This document shows positions 1 through 11,500 of a stretch of 64,000 bases of DNA, piece after piece; position 1 is the first letter of the stretch; each line of letters starts with the position of its first letter. The DNA is taken from assembly GCA_032209605.1 (NCBI GenBank), contig JASFXZ010000001.1, positions 40,552,619 to 40,616,618 of the forward strand, read 5' to 3'. Source of the stretch: Mactromeris polynyma (taxonomy: Eukaryota; Mollusca; Bivalvia; Venerida; Mactridae). The position numbers were made by a program, and so were the translations under genes. Below the pieces are notes generated by a model. It ran no database searches, was not told the DNA's origin, and saw only the letters and a program-made list of their open reading frames with translations.

Positions 1-2017
1 AATTTGATAAGTGCATACAACAAGCAAGTATAACATAGACTAATTAAGACACAAAAAATCTGATAAAAACAAAATTTTAAGCAAATTGTCATACAATTTT
101 GAATATAAGATGATGTCCCAGTTTCCCGAAATAATACATTATGTGATAATTTGTGTGCAAACAAATCACTACATCTATAACAAGCAAGCAAACCCTCAAT
201 CCAACTTTCAGCAGCCCATGCCTACAGTCCTTACAGCACTTTGATTATATATCAGCATTTCAGGACCACTGCCCTTATCTTTAAAATGAGTTCATATGCA
301 GATATCATAATACCTGTAGTAATGAACCATGCATGAATAAAAAAAGAAGATCTCTGTTACAATGACCCAAAACAAGTTTTAATATCAAACTTCAATACCT
401 TTTCTAATCATGTGCATACAACATAGATCAACCAAGCTCCCCACAGTGGTTATCTCTCTTATCAGTTAAATAACAACCAGTGTCATGACCAGGACATTCT
501 TCCTGATACGGAAAGACTCTTCTATTTATGGACTCATATCAAACAACACACTGAATGACCATTCCCTGCCTTCCAATTAATCTGTGTTAAGGGACCACTT
601 TGTAGTACAAAGATTAATATTATCATAATCCAAAATGATTCTTTCTTATCAAGTAAAATTCATTCATATGTGCATGCAACATATAGACAGATCTGTAGTA
701 AGACAAGACATTTAACAGTCTGTACCGAATATACTTGCTGTCGCACAGTTATGTATGTCATTACGATCATCACAATCTCATTTTGGAAACATTTTTCTCA
801 ATACTTTATACATCCACACCAGCTATGACAACAAAAGTCAAGCAATACCACCAGGGCCTTCAGAGAGGGATGAATGACCCAACAGGATGGATAATAGGAC
901 TATGAACCAGAATGTTTTACGGACAACAAGTAAGACAACTACTGCATCATGGTCACTTGTCGGTGGGAAGACATGTAAGAGTATTAAGTATTGTGAGTAT
1001 ATACATAATAAACTGTAACTAAACTGTACCAGGTATAAATAAACTGGCAATATAACAGCATTATCTTCGGTTTATACATTATTTCAAATTATTAATCACC
1101 TATATCACCTATCAGGGGTGTAGCTGGGCCATTTTTCTGACTTTCTATGGAGGGGTCGACTTTTGGTCATAATTGTTTTTTCAATTTTTAACTTTAATAT
1201 CGCTGGCAATGCCCCTGCTTATCTCAACTAATATTCTTTTGTAGCTAATATCATGTAGAGCACAGGACAGTATTTCAAACAAGCCATAAAAACTAGCTCA
1301 GGTGAGTCAAAATAATTTAAGTATCTAACTCTGCTAACTGAAAAATATGGAAAATTCTAACCATATTCACACAATTGACATAATCTGAATGACATGTTGA
1401 CTTGTAACCTTTACTGCAACAGACTTTGGTCAATGCACTCTGTCAGACAGTCCGCCTACAGAAATGGTCTTTACTCAATATACGGAATCACAAAACTACA
1501 TGCATAAGCCTATACTTGCTGATTAGGAAACCAATCTCAATATAAATATTTCATTATATAGCATATCTTATATAATTCCATTGTAAAATAACTCTTCTAT
1601 TCATGTATGTTTCTACAGTTTGATGGAAGAAAGCAAGACAGAAAAATACCTATTCTCACCAAATATAATTCTCTCACAAAATTTCTGACATTTCTAAAAT
1701 TCATCCAATCAGACTGAGGCTGTTTTGTCAAAGCATAGTGCAAATGTCTATTACTTGAAACACTTTCATTTTAATGCACTGGTATATACACAAAAGTTGA
1801 AATGAATTAAAGCACCTTGATATTGCTTTCTGTAAGTTACACTGTCTTCCATGCATTACCTACCACAGAAACCAGTCAATGCAACAACAAAACCACATCT
1901 ATAAACTGACCAATTAATGGGACTAAATCACCTTCCCCGGACCATTCATCATGTTACTCAACCAACATCTCTCTTACACCACAAACACCAACCAAGGATA
2001 CTACAACTATCACTGAA

Positions 2018-2063
2018 AGTGAGTAATACCCCAGCAGACTGGAAGTGAGTAATACCCCAGCAG
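2018..2063. repeat. Short tandem duplication
   Basis: The 20-base string AGTGAGTAATACCCCAGCAG occurs twice, at 2018-2037 and 2044-2063, giving a 26-bp period. No coding role is visible. Confidence 0.7.
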
Positions 2064-2139
2064 TACCACTTTGTCAGAAAAAAGAGCTGTATATCAAGCT
2101 TATATACAGTCCTTGATGATTATGTGACACACTACAACT

Positions 2140-2290
2140 CATCATGGAGATTGTCCATGTGAAGTTTCATGAAAATCCTCCAAAAGCTGTAGATGTAGTT
2201 CGCTCCACAAGTTTTTGTTAACTGACCAACCGACCAACCAACAGAGTGACTCCTGTATACAAACTTTGTTTGCCAGGGGTATAATGAATG
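2140..2290 (+). repeat. Dispersed molluscan-type repeat
   Basis: The text runs from 'agtttcatgaaaatcctcc' through 'ctgaccaaccgaccaacc' to a pyrimidine-poor end. This wording (a phrase about 'gtttcatgaaaatcc' followed by a run of 4-bp 'gacc/gacg' repeats) resembles repeats that I know to be widespread in bivalve genomes. A related segment ends with 'acggacagacagg' near 58930-58955. Boundaries are approximate. Confidence 0.4.
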
Positions 2291-2736
2291 AAATGATGAT
2301 AAATGAAAACTTCAAATGATGATAAAATAAATAAATGAATAAACAATATTGTAGTAGAGAATACAACTTACATTTTTATTGCTATTATACTCCAGTCAAT
2401 CACTCTTTCCACTTCTAGATGATGATGATGATTTTGATGTTTTTTGTTAACTAATGATATTAACAGGTACAAACAATTATGCAGACAAATTTTAGAAAAA
2501 TGAAGTGAATAGAGTCACTTATCTGTGTGATTCTGTTCTATTCTGTAATGTATTTTCCATGTTCTGATGACTTCTACCATAATTACAGCTCCAATGGTGC
2601 AAGATTACTTCCATGGTACTGGATTCAATCACTGTCATCTATAAGGCAAGAAATTAACATCAATTTAACAGATTCTAGAATAAAAACAAACATACAAGTA
2701 GATGATATAAAGCAGTCAACTCTAGTTATATTATTA

Positions 2737-2796
2737 GTTATACAGGTTGTTGACAGGTTATAATCCCCCATAAACCCTGTCAACAACCTGTATAAC
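2737..2796. repeat. 21-bp perfect inverted repeat
   Basis: The left arm (2737-2757) begins GTTATACAGG and reads GTTGTTGACAGG at its inner end. The right arm (2776-2796) is its exact reverse complement, with an 18-bp spacer. It may be a remnant of a fold-back element. No terminator-like role is implied in an animal genome. Confidence 0.75.
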
Positions 2797-3606
2797 GAAT
2801 TTATAATACTGCAAATCCATGTTTTCATACAAATTTAGTTAAACAAGCATTGTTGCGATGCCTAGCTCTCTAGATCTAATATTTAGATACTGTATGTGTA
2901 TTTTTGCTGTTTTTGATTCAAAAAATTGTTTAGAGTGTTTTAGTTATGTATAATATAAGTAATTAAAACGTTTTCCTTTTAAAAGCTGGAATTACTTGCT
3001 GCAGATCAAATTTCTTTTATTTCACTCGCACATATATTGCCTGTATTGTATACCCCATAAGGTACCTCAATACACATGGTTAAGCGTGCGCTTGATTCTG
3101 AAATTCACATTTCAAGCGTCTGATCACATGGACTTTATCAAGCTGAATTTAGCTCAAACCTTAAACAATCTATCGTTTTGAATATAAATACAAGAACGCA
3201 TTTAATCTTTGCAATATTTATTGACTCCTGTATGAAGATCAATTGTCAATTTCTAGTTACTTGCGGACATCAAGCAATAAAAGTTTTCAAGCCAAGCCAA
3301 GCCATCAACAAAAATGGCCATGAGGTGCATGAAGGGGAAATTAGTTTGCACGTCATATACCCTGTCAGCGTTGTGTATATAGAATACTATATGTGAGCCT
3401 TTAATTATTGAAAATACTGGATTTTTATTTGCAGTATTATAATGTATTGAATACGTCATTATATTGAATTTGACCAATGAAGCAATGTGCATATTTGATC
3501 CCACTGCCTGGATTTGTTTTGTTAAACAAATATTCTATTGTAATGAGAGTTAACTGTATATTATCAACGCCAGTGTAGTAGGGCTGCAATGATGCAGACC
3601 TGTTGT

Positions 3607-3853
3607 CAGGCGCGTAGCTGAGCCCAAATTGACTTTACGCACTCTGCTTAGGGGGGTCCGGGGGCATGTTCTATGGTCTATGGTGTCTTTTCAAGTATAT
3701 TTTACAACATAGAATGTGGTACTATTTGACCCCCCTTAACTCCCAGTGTACATTTTTATTGCGTTTTTCGCAATTATTTCATTTTTATTTTTTCGACCTG
3801 TCTAAAATTATTTTACGCACGTGCATACATGCGTAAGCCAAGCTACGCGCCTG
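3607..3853. mobile_element. MITE-like element with terminal inverted repeats
   Basis: The ends are perfect 13-bp inverted repeats: CAGGCGCGTAGCT at 3607 and AGCTACGCGCCTG ending at 3853. Both sides are flanked by the same five bases, GTTGT (3602-3606 and 3854-3858), which reads as a target-site duplication. The 247-bp interior has no open frame of note, so this would be a non-autonomous DNA transposon. The superfamily cannot be assigned from a 5-bp duplication alone. Confidence 0.7.
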
Positions 3854-4104
3854 GTTGTCTCTCAGTTTCGTTCAGTTTCTTTCGGTTCGGTTACATAAAT
3901 ATATGAAATACATAAAACTTTCAATAACTGGTAATTTACTGTAAAGAAGGAACGTGAAATACCCACATTATAGATCATAAGTTCTTAAATAAATAACGCC
4001 AATCAAAAAAAATTGAATGTTCATTTTTCTTTCTGCTAGATTAAATTGTGCTGTTCAATCCCACTGAGGGGCCTGTTAGTTTTTCCCCTGAGTTTTACCA
4101 TAAC

Positions 4105-4575
4105 AGTGAAGTAAATCAAGGGGTAAAAGTGCACCCAATGTGGGACTTGGATTCATAACCCCTAACACTAGTATGGCCCTCTACCCACTGAGCTAAAGGA
4201 GCAGCCGTCTAAGCCCACACCACTACACTCAACCTCCCCCTTCCGGCATTTGAGGCTCAACCACCGTGAGCCGTCAAACACCACTGCCACCATTGAAGTC
4301 AAGCAAGGGGAAAAGTGTGCCCAATGTGGGGCTCGAACCCACGACCCCCTTACACTAGTAAGGTGCTCTACCGACTGAGCTAACCGGGCGGCTGTCTAAG
4401 CCCACACCACTACACTCCTCCACCTTCCGGCAGTTGAGGCTCAACCACCATGGGCCGTCAAACACCACTGCCACCATAGAAGTAAATCAAGGGGGAAAAG
4501 TGTGCCTAATGTGGGGCTAGAACCCACGACCCCGTAACACTAGTACGGTGCTCTACCCCACACCACTACAACAGC
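4105..4575 (-). repeat. tRNA-Lys-derived SINE, three tandem copies
   Basis: On the minus strand this is a tRNA-like head followed by a body, repeated with an exact 185-bp period. The marker 'cccaat'/'cctaat' falls at 4135, 4320 and 4505. The middle copy keeps a good pol III A box (TTAGCTCAGTCGGTAGAG, about 4364-4381) and B box (GGGTTCGAGCC, about 4331-4341). The head resembles tRNA-Lys, which in animals begins GCCCGGCTAGCTCAGTCGG. The anticodon loop is degenerate, so it is not a functional tRNA. The third copy lacks the A-box half. Degraded plus-strand copies are at 23537-23745, and a head remnant is at 7285-7345. Confidence 0.75.
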
Positions 4576-4800
4576 ACCAAATACAAATAAAATGATATTC
4601 ATATTCTATGTCTAAAGTGTTACAACATAAGGCAATATCTTTGCTGACGAATTCGCACAAGAATATAATTATGTTTATACCTATTCAACATATGCAGACC
4701 ACCAAATTTCTTGACTCGGTCACAGAAAATGGACACTGTCCTATCTGGTACCATTAACATCCAGGATATAACACAGCGAATGAGCACATAAAACACATAT

Positions 4801-4899
4801 ATCCTACATAAAACATAATTCCATCCAAAGTATGTACAATTTCGTCCATTTAATCCAGTCGTAAACATCGTAAACACATGCTAAATTTCCATCCGCCAT
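4801..4899 (-). other. Candidate first coding exon, minus strand
   Basis: An ATG on the minus strand (4899-4897) sits in good start context (TTTC before, G after). It opens a 31-codon frame beginning MADGNLACVYDVYDW and ending at a stop near 4804. I do not recognise the peptide. If real, it would be the first exon of a gene running left, spliced before the stop, but no downstream exon was found. It may equally be chance. Confidence 0.2.
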
Positions 4900-5900
4900 G
4901 AAATGGCGCACATATTTCCACAACACATAACAGTCAGCAACAAAAATCCGTGATTTAAAGGTCACATATTATGATGACCCTAGAATCGGACGTTACGAAA
5001 AGTGTTCGAGTTTTTCCGCTAGTATTCGACAAAGATAATTATTATACATACTGTCTACACACCGAGCTTCTCGTGCATTTCCGTTTCACGTTATGAAAAC
5101 ACGCCCGAGGGATTAATTCTTTAAACTGACCGCCTGAAAAGGTCTCCGTTATACTGTGTGTACAATTACGCGATACATATAATCTTTGGCACGTTGTGTT
5201 GTACAATCATTAAATCTTTCACCCATGATACCTACCCTCGATGTTTACGAGAATATTAGGGGTGGTTTCAGCCGTGTACTACACGGCTTCTACACATACT
5301 ACGCCCATATTTTAAAATATCCAACACCCATCACTGTTATCTTTTTGCTATATATAGTAAGTTTCCCTTTCAACTCGACCACCTCCGATAAACAAGACAT
5401 AAAACAACATAAATTTCAAATTACTGTCTAATTTGTGATTTATGGGTAGCACTTGGGCAACCGACTACATTGTGAGTGACCGAGTAACGTTGTCAAAATT
5501 TCATATTCTTATTATGCGGTAAAAAACGATACATATGCCACTTTCAATATACATTTCTCGCCTGCTTTTTAAAATGTAGAATTGCAATATCGTCACACTG
5601 GAACCAAGTTATGAACTGTGTGTCCGTCTGCCTGCCCGTGTCACACGAAAACACCGTCTGGATCAGTTAAAATTCACTTGCTATATATACATGTTTTGGT
5701 CAGAAAAATGTCGGAAATTGCATCTAGTTCAATTAACTATTACGAAGCTATTGCTGTCATTTAATCAGGCTGATAACGTGGTCCAAGTGAAGTCGAACAA
5801 CGCTACTGCTAATCAAACTGAAGATATTACAATCGGATCATTTCGGCTATTATTAATATACATATACTTCGGAAGAAACGTGGCGGGAAAGTAGTTCCGA
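4900..5900. promoter_or_regulatory. Promoter-like interval between divergent candidate starts
   Basis: Compared with its surroundings this stretch has more CpG dinucleotides (for example around 4985-5165). It lies between a minus-strand candidate ATG at 4899 and a plus-strand candidate ATG at 5902. An E2F-like site, TGGCGGGAAA, lies at 5881-5890, 11 bases before the plus-strand ATG. The evidence is only sequence character, and no transcript start can be proved. Confidence 0.25.
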
Positions 5901-5901
5901 T

Positions 5902-6003
5902 ATGGCTGCCAAAATGAATGTATGTAGTCTCTGTGGAAAGCATGGCAGAGCTAATTTAAATATTAGAGTACAAGGCACACGCAACATCAAAGATAATGCC
6001 TAA
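5902..6003 (+). other. Small ORF or first exon with a CxxC motif
   Basis: This is a 33-codon ATG frame (start MAAKMNVCSLCGKHG) with a CxxC pair. It is preceded at 5881-5890 by an E2F-like TGGCGGGAAA. A GTATGT at 5920 could be a splice donor after the sixth codon, so this may be a first exon. No later exon was identified before the Ty3 fragment and NGLY1. The family is not recognised. Confidence 0.25.
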
Positions 6004-7284
6004 ACCTTCTATGATGAGGATCTTTATTAGTAAACGGAATCCCGCTACGTCATTGTAAGACTCAATGCGGAAGCAAGCAATAAATGTCGTCTAGTTGAAC
6101 AAAGGTTCTTTTGGCGAAAAATGGCACGTGAAACCTTGGTTGTCGCGTGGCATGCTACAGCGCAAGCCAATCTGAACACCTCGGCCTTTTTTAAGGAACA
6201 TCCTCGGATGTATCAGGACGTTTCACATTGTGAAAACATTTAAAACTTTAATTCTTTATAAGAAATAACTCTTCACTTGATATTATTTAGTCTGTAGAAA
6301 TATAACGAAGTTAAAATACTAATATTACATCCAAATTAAACTGAAACATTCCTTACTTATAATATTTCTTAATATTCGTCTACGAGGAGAAACAAGAACT
6401 CGTCAGTCAACCAATACAATATACTTTTTCATAATGTTAGTTAATGGAAAATGATCATATCATTTATATCCTTCTTCATTGATTGATTACTTTACAGACG
6501 TGTATGGTCGTCAATGTAATTCATGGCAATAAGACGAGCTTATCATACAGCTATAAACACAAACTGAATAAGCGCGTTAAAAACTATTAAGTATATAATA
6601 ACACATGTATAGTTAGGTGGGGCAAAATGCCCATACGATGTAAAAGGCCTACTCGTAAAAATTCTGACATCGTTAGATTTGCTGTGCGCGTGATATTCTT
6701 TTTGTGACGTCTTACGCAGATGTTAATACCGCGAACAATTTTAATATCTTCAAAGATAAGTTTTTAATTCTCATTTTAGACATTTTACACTATTTTGTGT
6801 TAACGCTGATTAGTTGGTATTTTAGTATTGCCTCGTACACCTTGTATTCTCGATTTTGCCATTCGTGCGTTTGTTTGACGGTATTTAGGCAGTGCTTACA
6901 GGATCGCGAAATTGTACTACATTTTACAAGAAGTTATATCTATATAATGTTTAGAGATTGTTGCACCTTATCAAAAATGCGCTTTGTCCCATACATGGCC
7001 CACCTTACGCTACTATATATAATCCAGGACGAAGACATAAGCAGCCATATACTGACCTTGCTCTCAATAAATAAATTATATACATCAGAATACGAAATAA
7101 GATATGCGTAAGGATGTCCCAGCTTGTAGCTGAAACGGTAAGATCTTAGAAATGAAGGTTCCATGCTCTTTTATTCCAAAACTAACCTCTAAACCAAAGT
7201 AACACAACTGTTATAAACAGACATACACAAGACCATAGCAGTTATCTCCCCTACATTAGGATAAAATACATACTATATGATACA
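6004..7284. other. No recognisable feature
   Basis: This is AT-rich sequence with no supported gene. The longest plus-strand frame (6704-7111) lacks an ATG start, is strongly hydrophobic and biased, and matches nothing I know. A TGACGTC octamer-core lies near 6706. Confidence 0.4.
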
Positions 7285-7345
7285 GTGTCAACACCCTCAA
7301 GACTAGCACGGTTCTCATCCGAATGAGCTAACCATGTGCCTGTTT
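7285..7345 (-). repeat. Degenerate tRNA-like SINE head
   Basis: The reverse complement contains GGTTAGCTCATTCGGATGAG, a diverged A box of the same type as the tandem SINE at 4105-4575. The rest is eroded. Confidence 0.4.
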
Positions 7346-7429
7346 AACCACACACCGCGGTGTTAGGCCAACTCGCCCCCTAGCCAATTGGCTCAACTCA
7401 TATTCTGTTTTATTAACTTGTCCAAATAA

Positions 7430-8071
7430 TTGTCTGAATTTCCACAGAAAACAGTTTACACAGTTTACATTACAATATTAACGGCATTTTCCAATGATGT
7501 GCTTAAACCAATCCACCATACAGATTGCTTAGCCCGCTCTCTGCACACTGGATTCAGCCCGGTTGAATTATTAATGGGACGGAAGTTGAACACCGCGATC
7601 CCTGTGAAGCCAGAAATTTTAGACCCAAAATTGCCTAATTACAGTAAAGTTCGACGCAAGGAGAAACAAATCAAAGGAAATCAAAAACACAATTACGATA
7701 AGCGACACCGAACAAGGTCACTTCCAAACCTAAAAGACCACACACGCGTTTTTGTTAAAGATCAAAACAAACCGGGCGTTGTAATTTCAAAGGCACCATT
7801 TCCGCGATCTTATCACGTTGAGACAGATGATGGCATAATCCGCCGGAACAGGCGATTTATAACCCAACTCCCTGAACAAAACGTCGATCAGCAGCTCGAC
7901 CAGGCAGAGGAAAATGAATGTAAAAATAATGACATGTTGACCTTGCCAGGCCAAAGTAAAGATAACGAGAAAATAATCGAAAACAAGAACAGTGAGGACA
8001 ATACATGTTACACAACGAGATCGGGAAGATTATCAAAGCCTCCCAAGAGATTAGTTGAATCAAATGAATAA
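7430..8071 (+). pseudogene. Ty3/gypsy-type integrase C-terminal fragment
   Basis: An open frame of about 213 codons carries the end of an integrase. The motif LHTGFSPVELLMGRKL (about residues 39-54) is typical of the integrase tail in Ty3/gypsy and Mag-like elements. It is followed by a basic stretch (KEKQIKGNQKHNYDKRHR) and a VFVKDQNK-type segment of the C-terminal domain. Protease, reverse transcriptase, RNase H and the integrase catalytic core are absent upstream, so the copy is 5'-truncated near 7500-7540. It is followed directly by a polypurine tract and an LTR, as expected for the 3' end of such an element. Confidence 0.8.
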
Positions 8072-8091
8072 TAATTATTGTTAAACAAACT

Positions 8092-8102
8092 TGAAAGGGA
8101 GG
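8092..8102 (+). other. Polypurine tract of the Ty3-type element
   Basis: GAAAGGGAGG lies immediately before the LTR start TGTAGTATTA. This is the plus-strand primer position used by LTR retrotransposons. Confidence 0.75.
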
Positions 8103-8260
8103 TGTAGTATTAGACTGTTTACATATCAGGCACATTGTACATGTAACTTGATACTCATGCATGCAGGAGTTTATAAGATGCTATCGTATTGTAGAGGGAC
8201 ACTCTTGTAGACTAGCTTGAATAAACAACATCAAACTATCTTGTGTTCTATAATACTACA
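8103..8260 (+). mobile_element. 3' LTR, 158 bp, Ty3-type element
   Basis: The LTR begins TGTAGTATTA and ends TAATACTACA, a 10-bp perfect terminal inverted repeat with the canonical TG...CA ends. Inside are a TATAAG box near 8171 and a polyadenylation signal AATAAA at 8220-8225, in the order expected of an LTR. A length of about 160 bp resembles the short LTRs of molluscan Mag-lineage elements (family knowledge). No 5' LTR was found in the window. The LTR ends about 330 bp upstream of the NGLY1 start and could donate a promoter or poly(A) site. Confidence 0.8.
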
Positions 8261-8360
8261 GTGACTTTCGTGGCTACTACCATATTATATACAATATACT
8301 TTCGTGGCTACTGCCATATTATAGACATGTGACTTTCGTGGCTACTACCATATTATTAGT
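8261..8360 (+). repeat. Three-copy 35-bp-scale tandem repeat beside the LTR
   Basis: The phrase ACTTTCGTGGCTACTACCAT (with one C/G change in the second copy) occurs three times, near 8263, 8299 and 8333, each followed by ATTAT. A fourth, partial copy lies near 8433. The array begins at the LTR boundary, in the NGLY1 upstream region. Confidence 0.65.
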
Positions 8361-8560
8361 CTGGTACCCAGCGTACTCTGCACATAAGATGTAATGGCAA
8401 GGGCAGGTAATCCAGGCTACGATGGCTATGTTACTTTCATGGCTACTAAAGAAGGTCGACCCATTTTTCTACTACTGAACTACCCGTGACATTACGGTAC
8501 ACCTGTGCGGAAGTTGGGACGGAATATACTGTACTTTATTGAGAACCATTAACGCATAGT

Positions 8561-8570
8561 CACTTCCGGG
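8561..8570. promoter_or_regulatory. ETS-like site before NGLY1
   Basis: CACTTCCGGG contains ACTTCCGG, the reverse complement of the ETS/GABP core CCGGAAGT. It lies about 20 bases before the NGLY1 ATG, and a weaker GCGGAAGT-type sequence lies near 8507. Such sites are common close to transcription starts of housekeeping genes. No TATA box is evident nearby. Confidence 0.4.
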
Positions 8571-8587
8571 TAAACAGAAAAGCCAAC

Positions 8588-11500
8588 ATGGCGCCTGTCA
8601 TTTCTTCTGTCAAACAATTGGTCAATGAAAATTCTACTAGTGAATTTATGACAGTTTCAGATATTTTGCTGAAATTTGCAAATAATATTCTGCAAAATCC
8701 TAGAAATGAAAAATACCGCCGTATAAGGCTGGGAAACCCTACAGTTGAGTCCAAACTTCTCCCTGTCTGCGGAGCGATGGAATGCCTGTTTGAGATGGGA
8801 TTTGTAGAGGTATCAGTTTTATATCTTTCTGTCTGTCGATTTAATATTGTCAACTCCTCTTTCAAGTGTTATACACATGAGGTGCACGCCGACTTGTTAG
8901 TGATAGTTTTCTCTGAGCTGTGAATTGCTGCATATCAAGATTATCAATGTCTGAGATTTAAGTTTGGGATCATTAAGTGGCTTGAACCAATTGCATACTA
9001 CGATCTAAATATACCTTATACTTTAACCTGTGAAATTGTGTGTCTCTGATAAATTTCGGCAGTAACCTTATCCATCAGGCATTGTGATTATTATTACCGA
9101 GATGCTTGCAAGGTGCAACCACTGAAGCGATATCGCGTCAAAGTAATTTCCACATAAAAGTTAAAATAAAAGTGCTGAATTAGGCTAATCGGACACTTGC
9201 AGGTCCCGTAAATGCACACCTGTTGATAATGCATGTCCGCGGACTAAAAATGTCAGTCAGAGACACTGGAAAATACAGGTTTGTGATATCCCTGATGAAT
9301 GGTGGGATTATTGGCTTGCGATACCCCATGAAAAGTATGGAAATTACAGTAACAAAGACTGAAGATGATTCATGCAAATAGATATAATCCAAAAATGTGT
9401 GCATGTTTTCACTTACTTAATTAAGAACAATTCTTAAATATTTTGGAACTTTTCTTATAAATTGTTTTGTGAATGCCTTTCGAAGTATCAAAATTAGTTT
9501 TTCACCTTTTGTTGCACACCTGTGTTATACATTTAGACTGTTCCCAATATAGATGGGAGAAGTTGACATAAGCTAGTCTCAATTGTCAATGAATGTCTCG
9601 GGCATATACTTTGTCTTTGAAGAATCATTAAATTGTAAAACACATAAAATTCTTTAAGGTTCCCATGGTGAAGGGGCTATGGTCACTGACTTCAAATTAC
9701 CTGCTCCTCACTGCTGTAGTTCAAATCTCACTGACAGTCTAGAATGTTTGAGAAAGTTATTAGTGGCGCTGACTCGACTCAGATGTCTGTCCTTTGTTTT
9801 CCTCCTTGGCTGGATAAGTCGCTTCATCATTCTGGCTATTTATTAGACTTTATGCCTAATTACAAAATAATTCAAAAGTGTTAAAATTCTTGATGTTATT
9901 CATTTCAAGTTGCTGCCCCTCATTTGGAATTTGAAGCACTCCATTTGTAATGACATTAGAAGTGTTGAATATGTTAGACTCCCCAGCTGGAGGGGGGGGC
10001 TAGAATTCACCAGCTGTCGCACTACAGAGGGGTACGACCCCCCCACTGTGCCTGCCCGTTTGCCGTGGGCTGCTACCCGTGTCGCCTGATGAGAGGATCC
10101 TGGTAGTTGAGCGTTTCTGATTTGGCAATTTATACTTGGTTCTCTCAATACACTGCTTTGGCCTTAAGTTGGGCTAAACGGGAGGTCTGGAAGGCCCGTC
10201 CAGATCAATCGGCTAGTCATGCCAAGCCCCACGATATATTGTACCCTCATGTCTATTTATATTTGTTTATTTTATAAATACATACATTATCTCGTTGACG
10301 ACTTTCACGATTTACCTTTTACTTATTTGTATCTTGGAAGGCGGTGGCCCATGGGCCAATCGGATACTTGTTTGGCCTTTGACTGACATTCGAAATCTCC
10401 CAATGTATGTTTAAGCTTGAAAAATGTTCTGAGGGAACTCATTTGTCCAGTTTAACCCTTTTATCACGAGTATATCATTGATGTATCCCTGTCATGACCA
10501 GTGTTGGATGTCCCCTGGTCATGTCCCCTTGTTGGACTTCGTGGCGGGTGGGGAGCATCAATGATGAACTAATTCAATCAGCATGGCAACCCCAAAAAAA
10601 GCCAAGCGAACACTCTCAGCATCTGACTCTGAGACAGACATATCACACATGACCCCCCAAAACTTCTCTTGTTTCATTGTTATAAAATCTTCAGATTCAG
10701 AGAAACCAATCACTAAACTTTCCCCCTTTATCATACAGAAGACTTTGCAATCCATTCTTGGAACACCAAGGTCCGTGAATAAATTGAAAGATGAAACGTT
10801 GCTGGTGGAATGCTCCACCATGCAACAAGCAAAAAACCTTTTAGGTCACAAACAATTCTTTGGGTTGGAGGTCGTCATTAAACCCCACCCATCACTTAAT
10901 TCATCTAAAGGAGTTATTCGTTGTAGGGATCTCGCATGTTGCGAGTCCCTCGACGAAATAACTACTAATCTTCAATCGCAGGCTGTCTCTGCAGTAAAAA
11001 GAATCTCAATTAAAAGAGATAACAAAATTATACAAACCAACACTTATATCCTCACATTCTCAACTTCAGTACTCCCATCTAATATCAAAATTGGGTATGA
11101 ATGCGTTCCGGTCTCCGTGTATGTGCCAAACCCTCTGCGCTGTTACAGGTGTCAGAGGTTTGGCCATCACGAGACCAGATGCACAAATATTCAAGTTTGT
11201 GCAGTCCCTCTGTGTAAATTGCAAGGGTTCCCACCCTGTTTTTTCAAAACATTGCCAGTTGTGGAAGACTGAGAAAGACATTTTAGAAATTAAATATAAT
11301 CAGGGTGTTTCTTTTGTAGAGGCAAGGAAGGTTGTACAGAACCGCCAGAGGGACCAGGCACAGGCTAGCAGTAATGCAAGCTATGCCAACAAAGCCGCCC
11401 CTTTGGCGAACATCCCTCCTTGTCACTCTTGTAGTGATCTTATCAAAATTTTAATAGAAAAGTATCCTCAGATTGCAGAGGACCTTAAAGGTCTGGCCCC

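Larger units (their letters stand above)
1..3600. other. Gene-free AT-rich stretch
   Basis: No open frame here matches a protein I recognise, and I see no consistent splice-bounded exons on either strand. The longest frames are under 90 codons, AT-rich, and mostly lack good start contexts. The stretch contains a 26-bp-period duplication (2018-2063), a dispersed-repeat-like segment at about 2140-2290, and a 21-bp perfect inverted repeat at 2737-2796. It could be intron or UTR of a minus-strand gene, but nothing seen proves that. Confidence 0.5.

Noticed and set aside
4310..4390. A functional tRNA-Lys gene on the minus strand
   Set aside because: A and B boxes are intact, but the anticodon loop is degenerate, the acceptor stem is only partly paired, and the unit repeats as a SINE.
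6704..7111. A 135-codon plus-strand open frame
   Set aside because: It has no ATG at its start, is very hydrophobic and AT-driven, and shows no motif. Likely chance.
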